IMG/VR virus record: IMGVR_UViG_3300023196_001080
Span: 1-26,786 of that record
Strand: one strand, 5' to 3'
DNA length: 26,786 nt
DNA from: a virus
Part shown: one piece after another, positions 8,560-15,608 of the stretch
Numbering within the stretch: position 1 is the stretch's first letter
Layout of the letters: each line of letters begins with the position of its first letter
The notes under the pieces: generated by a model
The model's database searches: none
Seen by the model: the letters and a program-made list of their open reading frames with translations, nothing else
Told to the model about the DNA's origin: nothing
Made by a program: the position numbers and the translations under genes

Positions 8560-10907
8560 TAAAATCTCCTGCTTGAGTTAGTCTTTTGTCCTTCGACTAA
8601 ACTGTGTAAGACACCAGGCTGTGAACTTAATAGTTCTACAAAACTTCTGGAATCTATTGCTTGTATATTGTATGTTACTGAAGTTTGGCCACCGCCACCT
8701 CCTGCAAAGTTTGGTGTAATAGTGCCTGATCCACTTGGTGTGAATATCTCTGGTCCGCCTTCGCCAACAATAATACTTCTGTTACCAGCAACATAGCCAC
8801 CATCTTCAAATCCAAATAATCCTTTAACAAAGTCTTTGCCTTTATCAATCAGCCCGCCTAATCCACCGCCACTGCTTGATCCACCACTGCTTGATCCACC
8901 ACTGCTTCGACTTCCGCCACCACTAGAACCACCACCGCCACCGGAGCCTGCTTGTTTGCCACCTAGGTCTATTCCGAATGCACCAGCAAGTGTTTCTGTT
9001 AATTTGATAAATGCCGCATCTGCTAGGAACATAACTAAACGTTTCTTCATGTTGTCAATTAAATCACCAAAACTTAATTTGCCTGTTTCTGATGCTTCTA
9101 CCCAAGCGTTTCTCCAGTCAGTCGCGGCTCCCACAAACAAGTCACCTGCCAATGTTGCGGCATTGGTAGCATCATCTTTGAATGTGTTAAATGCTTCTTT
9201 GAATCCTTGTTCAAATGTTCTGCTGTTCTCATGCAATGCTCTGGTGAGCTTTTCTATCTCTTCTGTTTGTGCATCATATAAGTCATTAATTTCTTTTATC
9301 TTTGCGGCTTTTTCTTTTGTTGATAGATTTTCAAGACTGTTAATTTTTGCTAGAGCACTTGCACGTTGCTCTTCAATTCTGTTAAGTGCTTCTTTTACTT
9401 TTCTCTCTTCACCAAAGTAATCCAACAATTCTAATTGCTGTTGGGCCGCTTTCTTCTGTGCGGCTAACTGTCCTTTGGTAGCAGTAATAATTTTTTCTGA
9501 TTGTTTTCTGCTTCTCTCTTGTGCTTTTGCTAACTTGTCTGCGGCTTTTTCTGCTTCTTTCATTGCCGCCGCGGCATCCCTTTCAGCATCTGCTAAATCA
9601 CTAGCACTAGCGGCAGTGCCGTCACTGCTTTTCTTAAGGTCTTCTAATGCCTGTGCTTTGTCTATTGCGGCTTGTTGAGCGGCTCTTACTGACTTTTCTA
9701 ATTCACTAAAGGCATCCTGTGCCGCTGTTACTCTTCCTGAGCTTTCACCAATCTTATCAAAAAAGTCTGGTATGCCACTCATACCCTCTTTTAAACTTTC
9801 TGCACTATCTTGTCCATTCTTAAAGAACTTTGCTACGGCATTATCTGCATCAATAACTCCTATAAAACTCAAGAAGTTTGTGAATGCTTCGCCTAAACTG
9901 TATATAGCATCTAGCAAATAACCCAGTGACTTAACACCCAAGTCTGCAAAGAACATTAATACTTGTCCAGCGGCTTGGAATGCTGGCCCAAATATCTGTT
10001 TCATTGTGGTGCCAATTTCTACTGCTTGGTCAATTACGAATGCAATGGCTCTACCTGCAGTAAGTAATCCTTCTACTAAATTGGTAGCGGCTGTTTTTGC
10101 AAAACTTAATATTGCTTCTTCGTTTTCGTTGAATGCTGTGCTTATAAAATCAAATGAGCCTTTGAGTGCTTCATTGAACGTTTCACCAAATGCGGCTTTG
10201 ACTTTGAATGCGGCATCGCCAATCATTGACATCTTACCATCGAAACTTTGTGCTAGTTCACCAACACCTGCTGTGATTTCATCGAAGTTATCCATGAATG
10301 CTTTGGCTGTTTCTTCTGCAGTGTATGTTGCTCCTGCTTGTAAGCCAACGAATGCATTAACACCTCTTTCTCTAAACGTGTCAGCACTAGCGGCTCCACT
10401 AGTTAATGCTCTTTGTAATTGACTTGCTGATGTTTGGAAGTCTATGCCGAAACTTGCCGCGGCACCTGCCGCTAATTGAATTGCGTTATCCAGGCCACCT
10501 ACTTTGTCTGCAATAAGTGTTAGTGCTGGAGAACCTGCGGCTATTTGATCTAAACTGAATGGCAATTTTGCAGCCGCTTCAGTCACAATGTCAAATGCCG
10601 CCGCACCTTCTACTGCACCACCAGTTAATGTTTTAAATTGTATGGCTAAGTTTTCTAGTGTAGCACCGGCTTGTATGCCTGAGCCAATGGCGTCTAGCGC
10701 CTTTCTCACACCAGCAACAGCAACTAGAGCTCCACCAAGCGCCGCAGTAAATTTTAATATACTGGGTCCTGCTTTGGTGAATGAACCACCTAGTTTCATG
10801 TTGTTAGAACTAGCACCAAGTTTCTTTACACTTGCCTCTGCACTATTGACACCTTTCTTAAAACTTTGGTCTTTTAGTTCTAGTATTACTTCAATTTTCT
10901 TAGCCAT
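8559..10907 (-). CDS. Tape measure protein
   Basis: 782 aa, the longest complete gene in the window, in the expected position after the tail chaperones. The N-terminus (AKKIEVILELKDQSFKKGVN) is typical for the family. Small-residue-rich hydrophobic stretches follow at about residues 50-80 and 265-350. A long Ala/Lys/Glu coiled coil spans about 395-560. A Gly/Ser low-complexity linker lies at about 650-682. The C-terminal tail includes VAGNRSIIVGEGGPEIFTPS, common at the ends of tape measures. It sets tail length and is ejected into the host with the DNA. By the usual rule of about 1.5 Å per residue the tail would be roughly 115-120 nm (inference). No lysozyme or peptidase motif is seen. Confidence 0.9.
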   Translation of the reverse strand: MAKKIEVILELKDQSFKKGVNSAEASVKKLGASSNNMKLGGSFTKAGPSILKFTAALGGALVAVAGVRKALDAIGSGIQAGATLENLAIQFKTLTGGAVEGAAAFDIVTEAAAKLPFSLDQIAAGSPALTLIADKVGGLDNAIQLAAGAAASFGIDFQTSASQLQRALTSGAASADTFRERGVNAFVGLQAGATYTAEETAKAFMDNFDEITAGVGELAQSFDGKMSMIGDAAFKVKAAFGETFNEALKGSFDFISTAFNENEEAILSFAKTAATNLVEGLLTAGRAIAFVIDQAVEIGTTMKQIFGPAFQAAGQVLMFFADLGVKSLGYLLDAIYSLGEAFTNFLSFIGVIDADNAVAKFFKNGQDSAESLKEGMSGIPDFFDKIGESSGRVTAAQDAFSELEKSVRAAQQAAIDKAQALEDLKKSSDGTAASASDLADAERDAAAAMKEAEKAADKLAKAQERSRKQSEKIITATKGQLAAQKKAAQQQLELLDYFGEERKVKEALNRIEEQRASALAKINSLENLSTKEKAAKIKEINDLYDAQTEEIEKLTRALHENSRTFEQGFKEAFNTFKDDATNAATLAGDLFVGAATDWRNAWVEASETGKLSFGDLIDNMKKRLVMFLADAAFIKLTETLAGAFGIDLGGKQAGSGGGGGSSGGGSRSSGGSSSGGSSSGGGLGGLIDKGKDFVKGLFGFEDGGYVAGNRSIIVGEGGPEIFTPSGSGTITPNFAGGGGGQTSVTYNIQAIDSRSFVELLSSQPGVLHSLVEGQKTNSSRRF

Positions 10908-10915
10908 CAGTTATC

Positions 10916-11206
10916 CTACCTATTTAATTTTTTGACCAGCTTGTTTACTTGCTTGTCTATATCCTTTATGGTATCATCACTCATACCACGTGGTGCTTGT
11001 TTACTCCATCCTTCATCAAGTCTAGCGGCATATCCATATTCCGCTTTGATTGTGGTGTCTTTTGTGGTAGTGCTTTTCCTTGCGTTACCACTACGAATAG
11101 GTGTCTTTGATACAAAGAATTTACCACTTTCTTCCATCACATCTGGACCCATGCTTTCGAGTTCTTTGAGCATTGCAGTTACTTCTTTAGTGTCTACTTT
11201 AACCAT
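10916..11206 (-). CDS. HK97 gp10-like head-tail joining / tail completion protein
   Basis: A 96-aa basic protein. The core TPIRSGNARKSTTTK ... GYAARLDEGWSKQAP matches the HK97-gp10-like pattern P-x-x-TG-x-L..S ... YA-x-x-lE-x-G in length and spacing. AAGGAAAAAT precedes the ATG, which overlaps the previous stop by 8 nt. Family members complete the neck or the tail-terminator interface. The location is unusual: it lies between the tail assembly chaperone and the tape measure rather than beside the connector and terminator genes. Confidence 0.6.
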   Translation of the reverse strand: MVKVDTKEVTAMLKELESMGPDVMEESGKFFVSKTPIRSGNARKSTTTKDTTIKAEYGYAARLDEGWSKQAPRGMSDDTIKDIDKQVNKLVKKLNR

Positions 11207-11468
11207 ATTTTTCCTTATGCTTACGCATAATATCTTCTAATTCAGTTTGGCTAACTGGTGGTATATCCGGTTTGCCTTCTTGTTTACTTTCTGCTTTTTG
11301 ACGTTGATGATGTCTAAATGTCATCGCTACATCAAAAACAACCATGTCTAATGTTGTTGCATCTCTTAATATGTGTGTAGGTAGTATGCCGTATCTTTCG
11401 CTCATTGCATCTACCAACAACAGTAAATGCAACTCTCTATCTTGCTCATCGAATGCTAGGTCTGTTAC
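11199..11468 (-). CDS. Tail assembly chaperone, gpT-like extension expressed by -1 frameshift
   Basis: This frame has no good start codon of its own; the best candidate is a TTG at 11432 without a clear ribosome-binding site. It is open upstream to the slippery heptamer at the end of the gpG-like gene. After a -1 slip, translation continues with VTDLAFDEQDRELHLLLLV, then LPTHILRDATTLDMVVFDVA, and ends with a charged tail. The product would be a 187-aa fusion to the 98-aa upstream protein. The LP-x-x-I/L-R...W/M-x-x...A pattern is common in the C-terminal domain of tail chaperones. By analogy with lambda gpG/gpGT, the fusion recruits the major tail protein to the tape measure and is absent from the virion. 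Confidence 0.75.
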   Translation of the reverse strand, partial: VTDLAFDEQDRELHLLLLVDAMSERYGILPTHILRDATTLDMVVFDVAMTFRHHQRQKAESKQEGKPDIPPVSQTELEDIMRKHKEKYG

Positions 11469-11761
11469 TTTCCCAGTGCTTCAATGACCTTTGTGAATGC
11501 TTCCATTAATACTGTGCTTGGTAACATTTTGCCATCGCTAACAATTGGTTTACCATCTTCATTCAGTATCATTTCATTTACTGCCGAAACCATTTCATCC
11601 ATGTTGTCTTCTCTGACTCTTGCCATTTGCAAGTACTTGTCAATTGGTTGTCTATCCAATATCCAAAACTCTAGGGGCTCACCGTATTTCTCTACGATAG
11701 TTTCTGCGTCTAGGGTTACTGGGATTAATTTTGGTTCTGCGGCTAAATCTGCTAATTTCAT
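11465..11761 (-). CDS. Tail assembly chaperone, gpG-like
   Basis: A 98-aa protein; AAGGATATATAG precedes the ATG. It lies between the major tail protein region and the tape measure, as tail chaperones do. The sequence includes IPVTLDAETIVEKYGEPLEFWILDR, typical of small gpG-like chaperones. Its last codons are CTG GGA AAG TAA, which contain the heptamer GGGAAAG that drives -1 frameshifting in lambda. Most ribosomes should terminate here and give the short form, and a few should slip to give the gpGT-like fusion. Confidence 0.75.
   Translation of the reverse strand: MKLADLAAEPKLIPVTLDAETIVEKYGEPLEFWILDRQPIDKYLQMARVREDNMDEMVSAVNEMILNEDGKPIVSDGKMLPSTVLMEAFTKVIEALGK
11468..11474 (-). promoter_or_regulatory. 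Programmed -1 ribosomal frameshift site GGGAAAG
   Basis: The heptamer G GGA AAG is in the correct zero-frame phasing (X XXY YYZ) immediately before the TAA of the gpG-like gene. It is identical to the slippery sequence of lambda gpG-T. The -1 frame is open for 89 codons beyond it. I see no obvious strong stimulatory hairpin just downstream. Confidence 0.8.
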
Positions 11762-11774
11762 ATCTATATATCCT

Positions 11775-11966
11775 TTAATGTGTTTTCATATCTGCTGGAT
11801 CTTCTCGATCCGTTAATTCGTGGATTGCTGTTAGGCAAAATCTCACTCTGTTTGATGTTTTTTCAACATCTGCCATTGCACACTTTAGTTCACGTGATGC
11901 TTTGGCTAATTCGCTTTCAAGACTCTTCAGTATCTCTGCTTGACTCTTGGTCTTCCAAATCTGCAT
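11775..11966 (-). CDS. Small coiled-coil protein of unknown function
   Basis: I place the start at the ATG at 11966, because AGGAAG lies 6 nt upstream; an upstream ATG at 11990 has none. The 63-aa product MQIWKTKSQAEILKSLESEL... is helical and charged, with regular heptads for most of its length (coiled coil). It overlaps the end of the previous gene by about 50 nt in another frame, and lies between the major tail protein and the tail chaperones. Function unknown. Confidence 0.5.
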   Translation of the reverse strand: MQIWKTKSQAEILKSLESELAKASRELKCAMADVEKTSNRVRFCLTAIHELTDREDPADMKTH

Positions 11967-12147
11967 ATGCTTCTTCCTGTATATCTTCAACTGTATTTAT
12001 TTCAGGCTCTACTACCTGCCTTGGCTTTTGACCAATAAGGGCTTCAAACTCTGATTGGGTATACTTTTGACCCTCTGTGGTAAATTTGTCTTTGCTTTTG
12101 GCTGACTGTTTCCACTTGTTATATCTTTCTATTGTTTGTGCTTTCAT
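11917..12147 (-). CDS. Small acidic-tailed protein of unknown function in the tail operon
   Basis: A 76-aa product starting MKAQTIERYNKWKQSAKSK. I choose the ATG at 12147 because AGGAGT lies 4-5 nt upstream; the upstream ATG at 12183 would be translated from within the UUCG hairpin at 12164-12187. The N-terminal half is basic; the C-terminal half is strongly acidic (PEINTVEDIQEEAYADLEDQ). No family recognised. Its place just after the major tail protein is where phages often encode small tail accessory or chaperone proteins. Confidence 0.5.
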   Translation of the reverse strand: MKAQTIERYNKWKQSAKSKDKFTTEGQKYTQSEFEALIGQKPRQVVEPEINTVEDIQEEAYADLEDQESSRDTEES

Positions 12148-12163
12148 ATTTACTCCTAAAAGT

Positions 12164-12187
12164 GTAGTTGCCCCGAAGGGCAACTAC
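12164..12187 (-). terminator. Perfect 10-bp hairpin with UUCG loop after the major tail protein gene
   Basis: The arms GTAGTTGCCC and GGGCAACTAC pair perfectly around a TTCG tetraloop on the minus strand, between the major tail protein stop and the next ribosome-binding site. The following minus-strand run is ACACTTTT, a weak U tract, so it may act as an attenuator that keeps major tail protein mRNA above downstream genes, or as a 3' stabiliser. On the plus strand TATTTTTTG follows, so it would also stop antisense transcription. Confidence 0.6.
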
Positions 12188-12201
12188 TATTTTTTGTCAG
12201 C

Positions 12202-12681
12202 TTACGATACTGTGCCTTCTGTAAAGTCGCCATCTACTTCTAGAGTGACGGGTGAGATCCACACTGGTGAATCCATATTTACTGTTGGGCTAAGACCGCT
12301 TATAAAACCTGCTCCTTCAAGATACTTGCTACCTGTGTCAGTGCCGTTGAAATATGCTCTAAAGGCAACTTTGGTTTTGCTTTTGCTAACACCAAATAAT
12401 CCAGTCTCGATGACTAAACCTTTTGCTGTTGCGGCGGCATTTCCAAAGAAGCTAGTCTCATCTACAACAATATTCAAACTAATTTGATTTGTTGCTGGAG
12501 TTGTGACTGCACTTTCTGCCGTGTTATCTAGAGTTTTAAATCTAAATACACCAGTACTGTTATTGATAGTGATATCTTGCATTTGAGGAGTAGTTAATAC
12601 GTTAGCGGCTGTGTCTAGATCGCCTACTACGGCTAATTCTAGAACTGCTTCAGAACCTGCTGATACGTTAATTACTGTCAT
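12202..12681 (-). CDS. Major tail tube protein
   Basis: A 159-aa beta-rich protein preceded by a strong AGGAGATAAC site. Its length, position (after the tail terminator, before the chaperones and tape measure) and sequence (VINVSAGSEAVLELAVVGD at the start, TKVAFRAYFNGTDTGSKYLEG and VWISPVTLEVDGDF near the end) fit the gpV-like tail tube fold. Polymerised rings of this protein form the tail tube. The strong ribosome-binding site and the hairpin after the gene fit a highly expressed product. Confidence 0.75.
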   Translation of the reverse strand: MTVINVSAGSEAVLELAVVGDLDTAANVLTTPQMQDITINNSTGVFRFKTLDNTAESAVTTPATNQISLNIVVDETSFFGNAAATAKGLVIETGLFGVSKSKTKVAFRAYFNGTDTGSKYLEGAGFISGLSPTVNMDSPVWISPVTLEVDGDFTEGTVS

Positions 12682-12690
12682 TGTTATCTC

Positions 12691-13080
12691 CTATATAATA
12701 GTAATAAAATTAAATTCAAATGTATAAGTTATGTCATCGTTTTCGATATCAGTTGATACATCTACACTATTATCAATAGTAGTAGTTATAACACTGTTAG
12801 CGGCAACAATATTGGCGACTACATTTGCTATGTCGCCAGGTTGATTTTTAGCATCCACTGTCAAATAACCATTCAGTGTGATTGTCTTTTGTTCGACGTC
12901 TTGCTTGTCGAGACATTTGATAAATTCATCTCTACTTTCTTGTTGTTCGTCAAGGTAAAAATGTTTTTTATTCTTTGAATATAAAACTTGACCTCCACTA
13001 TTCCAAGGTAACTCCGAACTAACACTGATATTGCTACCAGCAACGTTAGTTGTAATTTGAGTTAGCAGTTGACTCCTCAT
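12691..13080 (-). CDS. Tail terminator-like protein
   Basis: A 129-aa protein whose ATG overlaps the previous stop (TAATG); no strong ribosome-binding site is seen, so translational coupling is likely. The N-terminus MRSQLLTQITTNV followed by FYLDEQQESRDEF, and an extended beta C-terminus (DITYTFEFNFITI), fit the gpU/gp17-like terminator pattern. The position between connector and major tail protein supports this. It would cap the finished tail tube and join it to the head. Confidence 0.6.
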   Translation of the reverse strand: MRSQLLTQITTNVAGSNISVSSELPWNSGGQVLYSKNKKHFYLDEQQESRDEFIKCLDKQDVEQKTITLNGYLTVDAKNQPGDIANVVANIVAANSVITTTIDNSVDVSTDIENDDITYTFEFNFITII

Positions 13081-13628
13081 TATCTAATGCTCACAATGTT
13101 CTTCTTGCCACGTGTTCTACGTGTCATTCTAAATGTTGTAAGTTTTTCACTGTCTTCTATACTGCCATCACCGTCTTTGTCATACCAATCAGCTACAGCA
13201 ATAAGCTCTTGGAACATGTCCTCAAACTTACCGCTGTAGTATTTGATCTTTGCCACTTCAGCACTTTCTTCTATTCCGAAGTCAGCCGCTTTAGGGCATA
13301 TGTATTCTTTTAAGACGTAATAGACAGCCATATCAGTGAAATCTTGCTGACGTGATAAGATTCTATCTGGATTAAGGTCAGGCAAATTGTCTGCACTTGC
13401 TCCTGTATAGCTTCTCCACCAGCTACTTGCTTTAAACTTTAACAGTATTCTAGTCATGCTCTTTTCACAAAGGCTGTCTATATACTCGTCAAGGCTAGCA
13501 AAAGCTGGACTTGCCGCATCCAAGAAGTTAATCTCGTTTGCTTCAAATACACGTTGCTCAATATCTCTTACATCAAAACTATCGCTAAATGCAATTACAT
13601 TTCCTGATGCGTTTGTTACGAATGCCAT
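13080..13628 (-). CDS. Head-tail connector protein with an EF-hand loop
   Basis: A 182-aa protein preceded by AGGAAGATATT, directly after the major capsid gene. The helical middle (DMAVYYVLKEYICPKAADFG) and the length fit HK97 gp6-like adaptor proteins that bind below the portal. Residues 150-161 read DKDGDGSIEDSE, which meets the canonical EF-hand loop at every ligand position (D1, D3, D5, S7, I8, E9, E12). It is preceded by ADWY and followed by a basic tail, TRRTRGKKN. The loop suggests metal binding in the neck, though the full helix-loop-helix cannot be verified by eye. Confidence 0.65.
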   Translation of the reverse strand: MAFVTNASGNVIAFSDSFDVRDIEQRVFEANEINFLDAASPAFASLDEYIDSLCEKSMTRILLKFKASSWWRSYTGASADNLPDLNPDRILSRQQDFTDMAVYYVLKEYICPKAADFGIEESAEVAKIKYYSGKFEDMFQELIAVADWYDKDGDGSIEDSEKLTTFRMTRRTRGKKNIVSIR

Positions 13629-13656
13629 AATATCTTCCTATTTAATTTCCTAGGGG

Positions 13657-14652
13657 TTAAGCTGTTGCTATGCCTGTTGGAACGTTATTACTTCTATAGA
13701 ATCTACATCCGACTGCTTGTCCGATAAGACCTTCTAGTAATGCTCTGTTTGCTAGATCTTGTGCGACCGAACCAATTGAACCACTAGAGATTCCGCCAAC
13801 ACCGTTTAACTGTGATGCTAAGTGGAATTCATGTGCCGCACTAACTACTGCCGCATAAAAGCCGCTTTCGTCAGTTGGAGCATTCATGCTTCTTAGTTCT
13901 GCTACTGATTTGCTTACCATGTCAAGTGAAGCTTTTAATGAAGCATTTGCTTCACCGATAGCACTTGAGGCTATGATAGCTCTAGCTTGTTGAACACCAA
14001 CAGCAATGTTTGCACCTGTGAAAGAAGGAGTTCTTACGAAACCGTTTCTTAAACTTGCAACCATTTGGTATCTGTCTGATTCAATATCTTCAAACATTTT
14101 TACTGAAGGTTGTCTCTTAACACCGTAAGCCATTGCTTCTGGTGAGAAAACGTATGATACGTCTGCAGTAGTTAAGTCGCCTGCTACTAGACCTGAATCA
14201 TTTGATAAGTCAATGTCTGACATATCAGTTGGAGAGGCTGTTCCGCCTGTTCCTAGTACGTTAAATCCTTTAACGTCTGTGCTTTGTGCGATTGAACGAG
14301 AAAGTCTTGTTACAACTGCGTTTCTTACTGTGTTAAACCCACCGTCTTCTAATGCTTCAGTGTTAACGTATGTTCCTGCACCTTGCTTAGCCATGCTAAG
14401 TGTTACTGCGTCTGGACCAAAGTCTTGAGCGTTAGTTGTGATGATGTTTGAACCCTCGGATACAGCCGCTACTGGGCCAGTCCATGAGTTAGTGATTGGA
14501 ATTTGTAGTGAATTACCCACTGCACCTTCGATATTGTATTGGTTCGCGATTAACTGAGAGTTAGGAAGCAATACCATATTATCATAGTGAGGGATTAAAT
14601 CGGCTACTATTTCGCTGTATAGATCTGCTATACCTGTGCTTGATGTTGCCAT
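13657..14652 (-). CDS. Major capsid protein
   Basis: 331 aa, preceded by a strong AGGAGAAATATA site. Position between scaffold and connector, and the sequence character, fit an HK97-fold capsid protein: N-terminal helix (TGIADLYSEIVADLIPHYDN), extended loop (SLQIPITNSWTGPVAAVSEG), the VTLSMAKQGAGTYVNTEALED strands, and a long central helix (MVSKSVAELRSM). No separate head protease gene is found near the scaffold, and the N-terminus shows no obvious delta domain, so the scaffold is probably a separate, possibly unprocessed, protein. Confidence 0.85.
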   Translation of the reverse strand: MATSSTGIADLYSEIVADLIPHYDNMVLLPNSQLIANQYNIEGAVGNSLQIPITNSWTGPVAAVSEGSNIITTNAQDFGPDAVTLSMAKQGAGTYVNTEALEDGGFNTVRNAVVTRLSRSIAQSTDVKGFNVLGTGGTASPTDMSDIDLSNDSGLVAGDLTTADVSYVFSPEAMAYGVKRQPSVKMFEDIESDRYQMVASLRNGFVRTPSFTGANIAVGVQQARAIIASSAIGEANASLKASLDMVSKSVAELRSMNAPTDESGFYAAVVSAAHEFHLASQLNGVGGISSGSIGSVAQDLANRALLEGLIGQAVGCRFYRSNNVPTGIATA

Positions 14653-14697
14653 TATATTTCTCCTGTTATTTTATAATGTATAATATTAATTATTTGT

Positions 14698-15561
14698 TTA
14701 CCTGGTTATCCTTTGTTGAGGATCACCTAAAGTTGATTTACTGACAGCGGCTTTCAATTTGGATTCAGTAATGTCTCCAATCTGCATGCCTTTGCCTCGC
14801 AGTTTAACATAAGCGTTTCTAAGTTCTGGATCATGTTTAATCAGCTCTTGAACTGATTGCCCACTTTCTTTGTTCTTAGTTGGCTGTCTGTCTGCGTCAA
14901 AGGATTCAACTCCTTTCTTTGCAAATGGAAGTCCTAACGTCTTACCAACTACTTCTACGGCAGTCTTGTAATCCGGAGTTTCTCCATCTAAGGTAATAAA
15001 ATCTTCGCCTTGCTTAATGGCAAAAGTATCACCTTCCAACTGTAGCATGTTTCTAGCATTCATCAAATCGACGACTGCTAACTTCTGATCTGCATTCCAT
15101 TGACTTGGCATGTTGTCTTTGAGAGTAGTTATATGCTCTTTTAGGGCATAGTCTCTTTTAACAGTGTTCAACTCATTCCTAAGTTCTTCCACTGTTTGTT
15201 CTCTCTTAGCAACTGCATCACGCAATCCTTGAACGTTCAAACTGTTGTCAGCGATGTCAGTGTTTCTTAATTCAGAAACTACTTGCTTAACCTTGTCGAA
15301 ACTTTCTACTTCTAGATCGTTTAACAATTTGGATTCAACTTCTCGTCTTGCCTTTGATGCTATAACGTTTGTTTCGTCTCTAGAGTAAACTCTATTTCCG
15401 TCAATAAACATTTTATTACCATCTTTTATTTCTACATTTGGTGCTTTAGTTGTTACCTTTTCTTCAGATTTAGTTTCTGCTTTCGCTTCTACTCCCGTCT
15501 CTGTAACGGATTGCACGTTCTCGCCTGCAATTAACGAATCTACTGGAATATCTCCGGTCAT
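14698..15561 (-). CDS. Capsid scaffolding protein
   Basis: A 287-aa protein, strongly charged and helical, preceded by AAAAGGAGAAAC. The N-terminal 60 residues are low-complexity Glu/Lys/Thr/Val. A coiled coil (AVAKREQTVEELRNELNTVK) lies around residues 118-140. The C-terminus is basic. It lies between portal and major capsid protein, the usual scaffold position. It would direct capsid assembly and leave before or during packaging. I see no serine-protease motif, so a protease-scaffold fusion is unlikely. Confidence 0.75.
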   Translation of the reverse strand: MTGDIPVDSLIAGENVQSVTETGVEAKAETKSEEKVTTKAPNVEIKDGNKMFIDGNRVYSRDETNVIASKARREVESKLLNDLEVESFDKVKQVVSELRNTDIADNSLNVQGLRDAVAKREQTVEELRNELNTVKRDYALKEHITTLKDNMPSQWNADQKLAVVDLMNARNMLQLEGDTFAIKQGEDFITLDGETPDYKTAVEVVGKTLGLPFAKKGVESFDADRQPTKNKESGQSVQELIKHDPELRNAYVKLRGKGMQIGDITESKLKAAVSKSTLGDPQQRITR

Positions 15562-15608
15562 GATGTTTCTCCTTTTATATCGGTTGAGTTAACCGTAAGT
15601 TCAATTGT

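Noticed and set aside
8836-10422. Long plus-strand open frames opposite the tape measure (8836-9420, 10006-10422)
   Set aside because: They are antisense to a well-supported tape measure and show Ser/Ala/Leu-rich translations typical of the complement of Ala/Gly/Ser codons; no ribosome-binding sites or family motifs.
11993-12000. AATAAATA on the minus strand as a further late promoter
   Set aside because: It lies inside the 11917-12147 coding frame and fits the chance expectation for an AT-rich genome.
12148-12183. Start at 12183 for the small gene 11917-12147
   Set aside because: The first residues would be encoded by the UUCG hairpin; the ATG at 12147 has a good AGGAGT site.
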